A DNA stretch of 64,000 nt from Forficula auricularia (Eukaryota > Arthropoda > Insecta > Dermaptera > Forficulidae), in assembly GCA_024734495.1 (NCBI GenBank), contig JALMQS010000099.1, positions 65,694,291 to 65,758,290 on the forward strand. The letters run 5' to 3'. The notes below the pieces were generated by a model. That model did not search any database. It was not told where the DNA came from and worked only from the letters and a program-made list of their open reading frames with translations. This document shows, piece after piece, positions 34,510 to 46,300 of the stretch. Both the position numbers and the translations under genes were made by a program. How positions within the stretch are numbered: the stretch's first letter is position 1; each line of letters starts with the position of its first letter.

Positions 34510-34684
34510 TTAAACAAAATGCATGATACAAAACATCATTAGATCATTACACATTGATACAATGATGACATGGTGAGAGTTGTTCAATATACCTCAGATT
34601 TCTTGATGACTCAAGACTTACACATTATAATTTATCAAGCAGTATTTATATAATTTCTGATAATTTTATATTTCTTCATTTTAG

Positions 34685-35344
34685 GGTATTGTTACTTCCC
34701 AAGAAAACGAACTTGAGGATCTTATTAAATCGCTTGTTAAATCCGTAAAAACTAACTATGACGATCTAATAAAGGCTACGAGAATTTCAACCAACACAAG
34801 TTTAAATGGACTAGTAGATAAGGTTAACAAGAAATATACAAAAGATTTTAATTATATAAATGGAATTGTAAAAGCTGTCGAAGATAAGATGGATGTGAAA
34901 GATATTAAAAATTATGAAATTGTTAATTGTATCAAAACTAAGGAAGTTCTAATAGTTTCTTTAAAGGCTCAAATAGATCAAAGTTACGCTTTATGTAAAA
35001 GTAAAGCCGAAAATCTTGTAAATATTCTACCAGTTGAAATAGATAAATTTAATAAAAAAATGTCTAATATACTTATTGATAATACTAATAAAATCTATAA
35101 ATGTTCTACATATAATAATGAAATCGATAATATAATTTGTTTTCTAGATGAAAAGATTAATATTTTAATGGTAGAAAAAAGAATATTATATGAAATCAAT
35201 CTATTAAAGGCCAAAATGACAACAGATGTACTTGATGAAACTATTGCTGATGTTAATTGTATCAACAAAAAAACAGTTTTCATGTATAATCAAACTGAAA
35301 AAATTAATCAAGAACTTATAGACTGTTTAGACGTAAAATTATAA
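34685..35344 (+). CDS. Main exon of a small secreted helical protein (exon 2)
   Basis: Acceptor TTTTAG|GGTATT, open to TAA, 219 residues, phase-compatible with the signal-peptide exon at 20372. The predicted mature protein is Lys/Asp/Asn-rich, mostly alpha-helical with no membrane segment, and has six cysteines (precursor positions 103, 125, 161, 173, 213, 235), suggesting disulfides in an extracellular protein. Not recognised; insect secreted helical families such as TsetseEP/DUF725 are one possibility but I see no decisive motif. The codon use is as AT-rich as the surroundings. The only AATAAA nearby (35575-35580) lies inside a MITE. A real gene is supported by length, signal exon and splice sites; expression is untested. 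Confidence 0.6.
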   Translation, partial: GIVTSQENELEDLIKSLVKSVKTNYDDLIKATRISTNTSLNGLVDKVNKKYTKDFNYINGIVKAVEDKMDVKDIKNYEIVNCIKTKEVLIVSLKAQIDQSYALCKSKAENLVNILPVEIDKFNKKMSNILIDNTNKIYKCSTYNNEIDNIICFLDEKINILMVEKRILYEINLLKAKMTTDVLDETIADVNCINKKTVFMYNQTEKINQELIDCLDVKL

Positions 35345-35495
35345 AAATGTTCTTATAATTTATTTGAATTTGTTGATCGATATTAAAACTTCCTAAACAT
35401 CTTTTAATTTATCTTTATATTTGCGTTAAAATAATCTCCATTTATATTCACAATTTATTAAAGTACTAATAATTATCCTCTATTACTTCTTGTAC

Positions 35496-35723
35496 CAGGC
35501 TACGCGGCTACAGCCTATGGGCCCGCACCATAAAGGGTCTACTTTTATTTTTAAAATATATTTAACAAGGTTTCAATAAAGAGTTATGCACGTTTATTTT
35601 TAAGGTTTTAATTGGATAATTGCTGAAAATGCGGTTTTTTTAGGTTAATTAAAAAAAAATATTTTCCCCAGCAGGGCCCGCGCCACAGTTTCAGCCTAGG
35701 GGTCCTTAGATTCTAAATCCGGC
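35496..35723. mobile_element. Probable hAT-type MITE
   Basis: TCTTGTAC is duplicated on both sides (35488-35495, 35724-35731). Left end CAGGCTACGCGG; right end reads GCCGGATTTAG in reverse. Both subterminal parts contain GGGCCCGC and 'agcctakgggg'. End symmetry is imperfect. Confidence 0.55.
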
Positions 35724-35879
35724 TCTTGTACTATTCTGGTACTTCCTACTGGTGCATTCTGAAAGTTTGATGTTTGTGTTGCATTATCTATCTAATTATT
35801 AAGAAAAATATCACCACTGAGGATGTATTTAGAAGAAACCCGAAACATGAGTATTGTAAAAATATCATCACATATGGTA

Positions 35880-36027
35880 TACCCAGACAGAAGGGAATAT
35901 TGTTGCAATATTACATTGGAATATTGCAAGAACATTGCAGCAATATTGCCACTTTAATGTTGCTGCAATATTCCCAATATTGTGCAAGGTTCGCAATATT
36001 GCTGCAATATTCCAGTCTGTCTGGGTA
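35880..36027. mobile_element. Mariner-like MITE with GCAATATT repeats
   Basis: Ends TACCCAGACAGA ... AGTCTGTCTGGGTA, flanked by TA. The interior is built of GCAATATTGC-type words in both orientations. TA duplication suggests Tc1/mariner mobilisation. Confidence 0.7.
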
Positions 36028-36791
36028 TATATATATAATTATAAATTATATTACATCAAGCACAACACTCACTCTTTGATTAATTTCTTACTTTTTCTTA
36101 TTCTTTGTCAGATATTTTGTAAATTTAAAACTTTTTTTAGGCTTTTAAGAATCAATTTTTTTTGTAAAATAACCACATGTTTAAATAATTAATTTGCACT
36201 ATTTTTAAATAAAACACAACATTCCGATATTAATCCAGTTGAACAGATGAATGCTCTTATATATCTGCTAAGTGAGTTTTTTCTTACTTTACCATACAGG
36301 GTATGGTCAAGCATTTTACAAAAATTTGATTCCCAAATATCTACTTCATACAATTTCCGTAAATTTATTACTTCTCATAGCAATAGTTATAATTCAAGCC
36401 GTTAATTTTACAGAACATTATGGGAAGACATGTAAATATTGTATTTATTTAAAATTAATTTAGAATCTTAAAATTAACTTTATACTGGAACAATGTAAAA
36501 TTGGTGATAATTTGAACCATCAGATTGTAAAATATTATAATACAAAGTACTTATTCTATATTTACTGTATAAAAATAAAAATACATGAAAATCTCAAAGG
36601 CATAGGTATTGTAATCATTTAATATGTGGGTTTACACATAGTAATTAATCATTCTTTATAGTCTTGTAATTAAATTATAATCATGAGGTATGTTTATGTG
36701 ATATCCTTTGTTAATTGAGTGTGAAGGAGAGAGAAAATGATGTAACTTATATATACTATATATGTAATCTCTTTTTTGCTGTTTTAGACCC

Positions 36792-36821
36792 CTGATGAAG
36801 CCTAAATAAAATTGGCGAAAC
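36792..36821 (+). ncRNA. Hammerhead-like core
   Basis: CTGATGA, A, stem GCC/GGC with an 11-base loop, GAAAC directly followed by GTC. The GAAACGUC ending, with a self-complementary ACGU, is what dimeric hammerheads use for a shared stem III. Lies in a decayed palindromic repeat (about 36640-36860). Confidence 0.35.
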
Positions 36822-37581
36822 GTCAACAAATCAATGTGCATTCTTTGATTTTTTTAGTTTCTTGTTCAAATTCCTGCAAATGTACTTCATTTATTAATAA
36901 TTTAAAGTTCATAGAGATGTGCATTTTAAATTTAATTAACATTTGAAGTATTTTACCTTTATTAAAATCTTAACTATATGTTTGTTGTTCATTATAAATT
37001 AACTAAATTAAATTACCCAGGACAGGCTAATTAAAGTTTTCTCCGTTTTTCAATAAAATACTAATTGTCATCTTATATAATTCAGTGACTCAAATTTAAT
37101 TTGTTTATTGTAATAAAAATATAATCAGACGAATGATATTGGACATTTATTGTATTAACATGGTAATTCGGCTTCTACTTCTGAAGTCTCGAAGGAAATG
37201 ATAATGTAGCTAGTGTTATTCTAATCATCTAAATGAGAAAAGAATGAACTCCGCTTTAAAATAAATTAAGTGAAAAGTTTACGGATCGAAACGTCTTTAA
37301 AATACGATAAAATTTTAACTCATTTTATTATTTTTAGTCTAATTCGAAGATATCTCCAAAGATCAACTTTATTAATATTTGTTTAAATCTCATCTTAAAA
37401 GAACTTCTAAAGTATTCATGGAAATGATAATGTAGTTAGTGTTATTCAAATCATCTAAATGCGAAGAGAAGAACTTTCAGTTTGCTTTTCAATAAATTAA
37501 GGAGGTACTTTCGCGACAATCCACACAAAAAGTTTTAGTCTCGTAACCACTGTATAAATATGAATGGTGCTATAATTTTAG

Positions 37582-37734
37582 GTTGGTTATGTTTTTTTTA
37601 AAGTGATTGTACTTTTTACACTAGTATATTCTCTTTATGAGGATCGTTACAAAGCCATTGATATTATATCCCCACCAATAAAAATAATAGCCCAAATATG
37701 TTTTTTTTTTTTTATTTTTTATCAAAACTACGAG
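37582..37734 (+). CDS. Weak candidate exon with membrane segment
   Basis: Acceptor ATTTTAG|GTTGGT and donor GAG|GTAAAT enclose 51 open codons in phase 0 with two hydrophobic stretches and the core SPPIKIIAQICFFF. The pattern loosely resembles a TMD0 segment of ABCC-type transporters, but no neighbouring exon was found, and T-runs can produce such peptides by chance. Confidence 0.2.
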
Positions 37735-38207
37735 GTAAATAATTTCATTTTTTTTTTAGGTTACTCCGAATATATTATTCTAACAAATATTAGTTTTTCA
37801 TCAAGATGGTGAAATTCCTTCAATGAAAAAAAAAATAATGATCATTTTCCCACCCTTTTCCAATCTACCATATGTAAAAAAATTCATTTTTAGCAATTAG
37901 TTCATGTTTGCTGTGGTAAATCGTCTTCAAATTTTAACAGTGTGTTTATTATGCTTTTAATGACTTAAATTCCATGTTTCGAAGACTTCTTGAATTTGTA
38001 AAAGAACTACCTTAAGTGAAAAGTTTAGAGACCGAAACGTTTTGAAAGTACGATAAAATTTTAACTCATTTTCTTATTGTTAGTCTATTTCGAAGATATC
38101 TCCCAAGATCAACTTCATTTATATTTGTTTAAATCTCATATACTATATATATTTGTCTAGATTAATTTGTAACAACGCTGAGAGAATTTTCTTTAAAAAA
38201 ATTACGC

Positions 38208-38283
38208 TCTTGCCTAGAATCGAACCGACGAACTCTTGAACTATGGGCATCAGCTCTAGCGATTACACCAATGCAACATTAAT
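38208..38283 (-). repeat. tRNA-like fragment (SINE head?)
   Basis: Minus strand contains GGTTCGATTCT (B-box-like), an A-box-like TTGGTGTAATCG, and is followed by a T run. The T-arm stem does not pair well, so not a functional tRNA. Confidence 0.3.
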
Positions 38284-38939
38284 ATTTGTATCTTGATTTC
38301 TGTTACTAAAACTATATATTTTTGATTTGGACCTTGTCGAGATAATATTGTATTCATTTGAACTCGAATGAAAATGAAAAAACACCAATAGATTTTAAAT
38401 TAAGAAACATTAAATATATATTAATTAACGAGGCAAATTTGAAATATAATTGTCAGCGCGTATTTTAAACTGATGACTCCAATCGATTTTCATTAACCAG
38501 GCAAATTTGAAATATAATTCTAATTTGGACTTGAATTTTGAAATGAAAGACTCCAATTCATTTTAAATTAAGAAACATTAAATATATTGATCATTATTCC
38601 CCCCCCCCCCCCTAGCCATTCAAAAGTTAAAGAGGCGAAACTTTTAAGAGACGATGTATTTTCGGTAGTTTACCGGTATACATTTGGAGTGTGGCTTTTT
38701 AAGAGAAATAAAATTTTTGGACCCAGACGCTGCCCGCCAGGGCACCAACCCGGAGGGCTGAGCTTCGAGGGCGCGCACGAAAAGCTCGTATTAAAAGAAT
38801 GCTGCTTCCCAATGGTGAACAAAGCAGACTTTACTCGCCGATGATCTTTTTGTAATAGTCGAAAACAAGAGCTATTTGATTAATATTTGCATTAAGAATA
38901 CAAAAGATCCTCGGTAATTCGAGATAATTGGTATAATAA

Positions 38940-39290
38940 GTTCCTTAAGTTATTTTAAAAATATTATATTTAATAAAATACGGCCAAAAATTTTACCCCC
39001 CTTAAAAAATCACACTCCATAAATACTGGTTATTATTAATAATTGTATAACTCCATTATTTTCTTGAATATATTAAATATTGAAAATCAAAATGACTGTA
39101 TAAAATTACTATCTTTAGTTTTTAAAGTTGAGAATTATTTAAATAACGCTATATGAAATTAATATTATATAAAAATTTTACATTATCTAATCAAAATAAA
39201 TCAATAACTACTTTATGATTAAAATGCCAATTTTTTTTTTGGTTTTTTTTTATTCAGGATTTTGAATTTAAATATTTTTTTTATTTCCAG
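38940..39290 (-). repeat. Dispersed repeat (inverted copy of 8090-8430)
   Basis: Reverse complement of the repeat at 8090-8430. The flank at 38690-38780 is a GC-richer patch that also begins with a 'ggagtgtg.ctttttaag' phrase of the same repeat. Confidence 0.6.
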
Positions 39291-40181
39291 TTTGGACGAA
39301 AGGTCGCCTGGAGTGGGCATTTTCGTTACGTGACGATTTCTGCCAGTTAGCTCCCACCGCAAAGCCCCGTAAAGGAACTAAGTTCCAAAAACATGAAATT
39401 AAATTTTAAAACAATTGTTTAGTCTATTGATTTGAAACAAAGGTATATCTCAGTCAGCCAAACACCTCTCAATCAGTCATATCACCTCAAAGTTAGAAAA
39501 TTATTTCAGGGTTTAATCATGTCGAGGTCTCGTCCAAAGACATTTATTTAATTTAATTGAAATCCTTCATGTCCGACCCGAAGCTTTTAAAGATTAACTC
39601 TCTCATCAATTAAGATCCCTGAACCCAGATTAATGTATATGACATGGAATTACATTTATTTTTAATCTATGATGTGATCGATTAAGATATGTTAGGGTAT
39701 TTTAAAAATCATTTAATAATATCTTAATCTAAGAAGCATAGTGTCAATCTTAGAGTGCCTCGAATTATCAGAATCTATTGTACTTTTAATAAAAACAGGG
39801 GGAAAAAAAAATTGTGAATAAATGAAAATGAAATTAAAAACGATTTTCTTTACAAAAGAATTTTATTTCTGATTCAATTAATTATGAACAGAAAAATGAA
39901 ATTATGGATTATATATGTACAAGGATTCATAAGATTTAAAATTAAAGCTTAAAAATAGAGCCTGAAAAAAATCGAAATTATAGAAAGTCTGAGTAATTTA
40001 TGTTTAGAACGTACAAAACACATTACCACAATTGTTAAAATACATATCTATAAGCAAGTGTTTATTCTTAAAGAAAATAAATTTTTAAATTCTCTTCTTT
40101 AAGAAGGAACACTAATACACATGGGCTTTTTTGGGAGTAAGAAATTTTAAAAATAAATAAAGAAATAACTAAAACTGAATT

Positions 40182-40349
40182 TCATGAAATTGCAGGTTTT
40201 AAAGAAAAAGAAAGTTTAGGCCGTGAATTGTTTTTTCCTAAAATTTTTTTTTGTTCCTCTTTGATGCGTTTTTCTTGTTCTTTCTTCAGCCTCTGCCTTT
40301 CTTCTTCCATTTTTCGTTGTTCCTCAACCATAGCAAGTCGTTCTTCCGC
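40182..40349 (-). CDS. Arglu1: Arglu1 exon 5
   Basis: Acceptor TTTTCTAG|GCGGAAGAA, 55 residues from [11 protein letters not shown] to SFSLKPAIS and TGA. The conserved C-terminal block ([16 protein letters not shown]) identifies the gene. A possible AATAAA is about 315 bases downstream (39862-39867). Confidence 0.93.
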   Translation of the reverse strand, partial: AEERLAMVEEQRKMEEERQRLKKEQEKRIKEEQKKILGKNNSRPKLSFSLKPAIS

Positions 40350-43300
40350 CTAGAAAACAAAATTATTCATAGTGACAAGGGGACCAGCATCACTAACCCC
40401 TCCCCTGGAATATTCCTAAAAGATACAGAGAATATTGAATTAAAAAGTTTTTGTTTTGCCAAGAGTAGCAGAGTTGTTGATTCCCAAAGAGAAACAAAGA
40501 GGTTGTCCTCTGCTTGATGCAAATAAACATATACACATATATATCTTCTTCTTCTTTAAGAGCCATATCAGGTCTCTCTGACGTTTCGGCTCCTCTCCAC
40601 ATATACCTGTCTGAGTGTGTTTAGCTGTTTTTACACCTACTTTTTAACCCTGGTTCCGAACGGCTAGTTTGGAGAGGTTACTAGGCAATTATACTCTTGG
40701 TAGGTTACCATTGCTTTCCAAGAGGAGGCGACTGCAAATATCTGCCGAGACTCGGTCTCGAACCAGCGTATTTCAGGCCAGCGGCCTGACACTCTATCCA
40801 CTGACCCACAGTCGCCTCATATATATATCGAAATTATATATCTGTATATATATTATTTATTTGTCAGAGACTATAGTTTCGAAGACTTGGTCTTCATCAT
40901 CAGTCTTTTTTAATTATAAATATTATTTTTCATGGGGTCAATACCTTATGGATATCGAAAATTTTCGATCTTTACTAAGCTGAGAGCCTGTTAAAATTAT
41001 TATAAATAATATATATATTATAGATATATAATTTCGATATATATATGTGTGTATGTTTATTTGCATCAAGCAGAGGACAACCTCTTTGTTTCTCTTTGTG
41101 ATACAGAGAATAGCCTGAAATAGGCAAAATAACTTGAGGTCATAAATTTATTTTAAAGTTTCCCCAAAATGACAAATGAAATAATTATACAATTATATTC
41201 AAATCTTCTTGTCTCAAATTAATACTAAATTTTCCTTTTTCTAGAATTACTTAAGATATTTTTATTCTTCAAGTGCCATACTCGATTCCGAGCGTCGGCG
41301 ATTACTATGGAGAGTATCCTCTCCATTGTAATTTTTCACAGGGGTGGCTTCCCTTTGCCTTCCCCTGAAGGCAAGATATACAAAAGCTTTTATTGATTCT
41401 TTCATAACATTATTTTATTTTGATAGATCTAACACATAAAAGGGAACGTACCCATACCACTTGACCCATTTTTACCCCCCCCCCCCCTCGGTGACCACCC
41501 GTAGTATATGCCAAGACCCCCCCTCCATTTATAGTTTTCACGTAGTAATTTATAAATATGGTTTTAATAATTTTTTGCAAAAAGAAAGTTAAAAAAAATT
41601 AATTTGGTTCATATTTGTCTTTATTAATACGGCGCTTGCCGCGTGACGCCAAGAGTGCGTGCACACCTACAATTACAAGTGAAACAAATATTGACTACGT
41701 GACGAAGACCTAAGCCGCCCCCCCCCCCCCCCCCTGAACGGGTCATGTAGTATGGGTAGGCTCCAAAAAAAAATTTAGTATAAAAACTTTAATAATTAAG
41801 TTTACTAATGAGGGTAAGATAAATTTACAAAGACAATATCTAAACAAAATAGGCGAAGTTAATTATTTTCCATATGCCAAAGGGCCAAAATAGTAATTTA
41901 TAAGATTAATTATTTAAAATTAATATATTATAATATATAAATAATATTATTTTTATAATAAAGGTTAAAAATTAGCTATAAAGTTAATTTATTTAAATAA
42001 ATGTTTTAATTTGCCAGATAGCTCGGATTTATATGCATCAAAAAACCCTCAAATATTGACCACATAAAAATAAGCAGTAAAGTTTGCAGCATGAATTTCA
42101 AAGATATCGCACAGATAAGTTACAATTTAATGTAAATCTTGAGTAGTACATAAGAAAAACTATAGTAAGTACTCTTGTTTTACTTATTTATGGAAGGAAA
42201 TACAATAAAAAAAAGACCTTAACAAAAAATATAATTATGAAACAAAACATTATTAATGAAAGGATTCAATTATTAAAATACATACTGGGCTAAAATAAAA
42301 TCCCAACAGTTGACCAAACGTGGTCCTCAGTAGGCCCACCCGAAAGAAGAAGAAGAAATTATTAAAATTCTTCCAAACGATGCTAGATATATAGAGTCAC
42401 AAGTTGAGATCAGATGTAGGATTTCAGTTTTTGACAGAAGGAACCTTCTATAAATAAAAAATTGTTCTTATTTTGGTTGTTTATTTAATTGTAACAGAAA
42501 AAGAAACGTTTCAGGGAACATGCTTCGCCATTCTCAGTCTGGAAACAAGATTGAGAAACACAAATACCAATTAAAATCTTTCATACTATGAGTAATTATC
42601 ATATATTATTTACAAAATATTTATATTATATTATGTTATATAATATATCGTATTTATTATTTTGATTGTTCTGTGACAACAATTGTTACAATCATATATT
42701 ACTTGTGTAGAAATAAATAAATAAATAATATATATATATATAATATACATATTTTGTAAATAATATAATAGGATAATTATTCATAGTATGAAAGATTTTA
42801 ATTGGCATTTGTGTTTCTCAATCTTGTTTCCAGACTGAGGATGGCGAAGCATGTTCGCTGAAACGTTTCTTTTTCTGTTAAAATTAAATAACAACCAAGA
42901 TAAGAACAATTTTTTATTCATAGAAAATTCCTTCTGTCAAAAACTGATATCCTACATCTGATCTCAACTTGTGACTCTATATACCTCGCATCGTTTGAAA
43001 GAATATTATTATTGAAAATAGTACATTTTACAAATTAGGTGTAAATAAACAAAAATATGAAATATAATTAAAATTTTTTGTTAATTGTGGTTAATTTAAA
43101 AAATAGACTTAAACTGTATATTCTTGTGTTTGGCATATCCATTGTAAACTAACTAGTACAGAGTATGATATATTTCAAGTTAATTTGTATCTAAATATAT
43201 GGGAGGGGGGGGGCGCAACCTTCTAAGAATTGATTGATAAATGGAATGCCAGCGAGCATCACTGGGCTGCCAATCTCTGGTTTGTTTAGGAGGAGGTTGA

Positions 43301-46300
43301 GGTATGTGGAGGAAGGCCTTTAGTATTAAAATAAAATTTAGGGAACGCGGTGTTGGTTTATAGTGAAACATTGTTAAAATTAAATTAGGTTGGAGTTGGT
43401 TAGTAGCCTTTAGTATTGATTTATCTTTGGAAGTTTCGGGTTTTATTTATTTATAAAAAGTTATATGGATGTATATATGTAGATATAAATTGGAATTGGC
43501 AAACAACGCCACCCCTCCACACAAGCTTTGCTTTATGAGGGGTATTGCAATAATTGTTGAATTTGATTTGTTTTATTGTCATTAATTAGTTTAAATTTTT
43601 ACATATACCTACAATGTATTTACTTATTTCTTTGCAAATATTCTATTCTAAAGGGGAAATTTTAGTGTCAAGGAGTAAGTACTATATAGTATAATATGTA
43701 TGACAAAAGGATGAGGTAGTTTCTGAAAATAATGGCCGTTTATAGAAAGGTCTATGAACGAAGGAACAAGTAGTATTTGAACAAAAGAGAGAGACAGAAA
43801 GAGCTTTTAATATTTTTTATTTTAACAAGTTTAATAAAATGAATTTGGTAATAATTTTTGTAAAGAACTGAGGAATATTTTAGCATTAAAATAGACAATT
43901 TTAAAATATGTTCAAAATGGGCGAAATGTTTCAAATATCTAAATTTATGCAATATTCTTTAAATATGCAAAAATATGTAGTATAAAATTTAAACCATTGA
44001 ATCTGGAAGCTATGATTCGAATAAATAACTTATCTCCCCGGTCTTACATTTTAGCGGAAAAAATATGCAATTGCATAAGAATTCGAGCTTTAGTCATAAG
44101 ACTCATCTCCCATAACCGTGAAAGCCCTTCTCACTATTTACAAATTTCTGGCTTCGCCACTATATAAATATAGGTATATACACCAAGTATCAAATAAGCC
44201 TTTGATCCGAGGGACCTAGCCCTATGAATATAGCAGCTTTTTTAGGATAATTGTTTAATACAATTTCTAACATACCAATTTTTTATGGGCTTCTTCAATT
44301 TTTCGGTTGTTTTCGGCCATAATCTGCTCTAATTCTTCACGTTTCTTTTTCTCATCCTCCTAGAAAAATAAATGATGTATAAATACAATGAAAGTTTATA
44401 TTTCTAACATGCACTCACAGCGTTGTCGTTTTCGGTACACAATAACTTATCGAAAACAAACACAGCATTGGAGTTAAAGATCTAAAATATCTCCAACTCC
44501 TGAACGGCGAATTTTCTATTGTTTATTAAAAAATAATTAAACATAGGTCTTTATTTAGATAATTTATTTAAAATAAACATAAAAAAAAAAATAATTACAA
44601 AATAAATATTCAGAACGTCAAAAATTAATATCATCACAATTTAGAAAAAATAAATTACTGATTTAGGCGTGATAAAATAATGTTATTTAGTGAATCAAAC
44701 AAGTGGTAATGATCTACAAGACAAACACTGTTGCCTGGCTGCCACTTCATCTGCTAGAATATAGTTTCATAATCAAAATAATTAAATAATAATAATAAAT
44801 AATTGGTGGTCAATCTCATCTGAAAGAAAATGCAGAACTTCGAAACATAAACAACAAAGAAGCTCATAAATCAATTTTATTCAATTTGTGGTGTTCCTTT
44901 TGAGATTTAACATTTTTGGAGCTCAAACGAAGATATATGATTCCAATTAAAAAAAGAAAAACAATTAGGTAAGTTCGAAGGACCAAGAAGAACCTAATTA
45001 AAAACAGGATCGTTCGGTCGACAAATCCTTGACTGGACAATATATAGTCCAGGATTTATCTTTATCCTTACTTACCAAATGGACGCTTTAACTAAAACAG
45101 ACAATCTAAGTGGCAACCCTGCAGATATTTCTTAAAGAGTAAATAAAATAAAATTTGGAAATTAACATTTAAAGTAGAAAAAGGTAGATAATACCTGTGT
45201 GGGCGATGTTTTACTTCTTCCTCTGCAAACTGTAAACTCTGCCTCAAACGCATTCTTTAGAACTAACGTTGTTGTCTTCTTTCTAAAGTCGTCAAGCTTT
45301 TAATAAGACTGTTAGATGACAGTCTTTAAACCCCCAAAAAAATATTGACTCCGAATGCATTTATTTCAATTTGACAAGACCATTTTAAGAATATGTTCTC
45401 GAAAGAGTAATATAAGGATATTTGGTATAAGTATATTATCATGAAATAAATAAATAAAAATATATATTAAAAAGGTGTCTAACATTTATTTAGGAATTTT
45501 TTTAAAACAAAGATTGTTAAAAGGATCGAGGGTTCGAAAAAATAAAAACTACATTGAAAGAAGTTGTTAGTTCCATTTTCAATTAATTAAATTATATATT
45601 TAGAGACAATGAATTAAAAGGGAATGTGGAAATAAAAAAAATAATTCGATATCAAAATAATTTAAATTATCAAAGTTTAAAAAAAAGATACAAATTAAAT
45701 TGTATACAATTTAATTTTTGAAATATAAGTATATATATAAATGGAAAAATAATAAAATAAATATTTAAAATTTAGAGTTATAAAAAAAATCTACAAGGAA
45801 CATATTATAGACATTGAAACTAGCACCATAAAAAGACACTGTGAAAACACAAGCAATCAAGTCTGTTTTTAAGGTAAATCTTGAGTCTTTTAAACTGAAA
45901 TTCTTTCACAAAATAAGAGAAAAAAAAGAACATCATTAAATCAGTTTGTACGTGAAATGAATGCGTAAAGTATTATTTAATAAATAAGATAATACTTATT
46001 TGATTGACATTTTAAAAAGAGAGAGAGAGAGAGAATACTTTTGTTTACATTCATTTCATGACTTCCATTCAATCATTCCTAACATTTTGATAATTAGAGA
46101 CCTTCTTACCTCTCTTTTTTTCTCCTCTTCCATTTGCTGTTGCCTCCGCCTCTCCATTTCTTCCATCATTTGTCTCTCCATTATTTTTTTCGCTTCTTCC
46201 ACCCGTCTAAGCACTTCTGCTTCAATTTCTTCTTTCCTCTTCTCTAGTTCTTCTTCTACTCTTTTTTTAACAAGTTCTTCAATTCTTTTTGCAGTCTCTG

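Noticed and set aside
37735..37760. A 25-base intron joining the weak exon at 37582 to the next bases
   Set aside because: GT...AG ends are present, but 25 bases is too short for a spliceosomal intron in insects.
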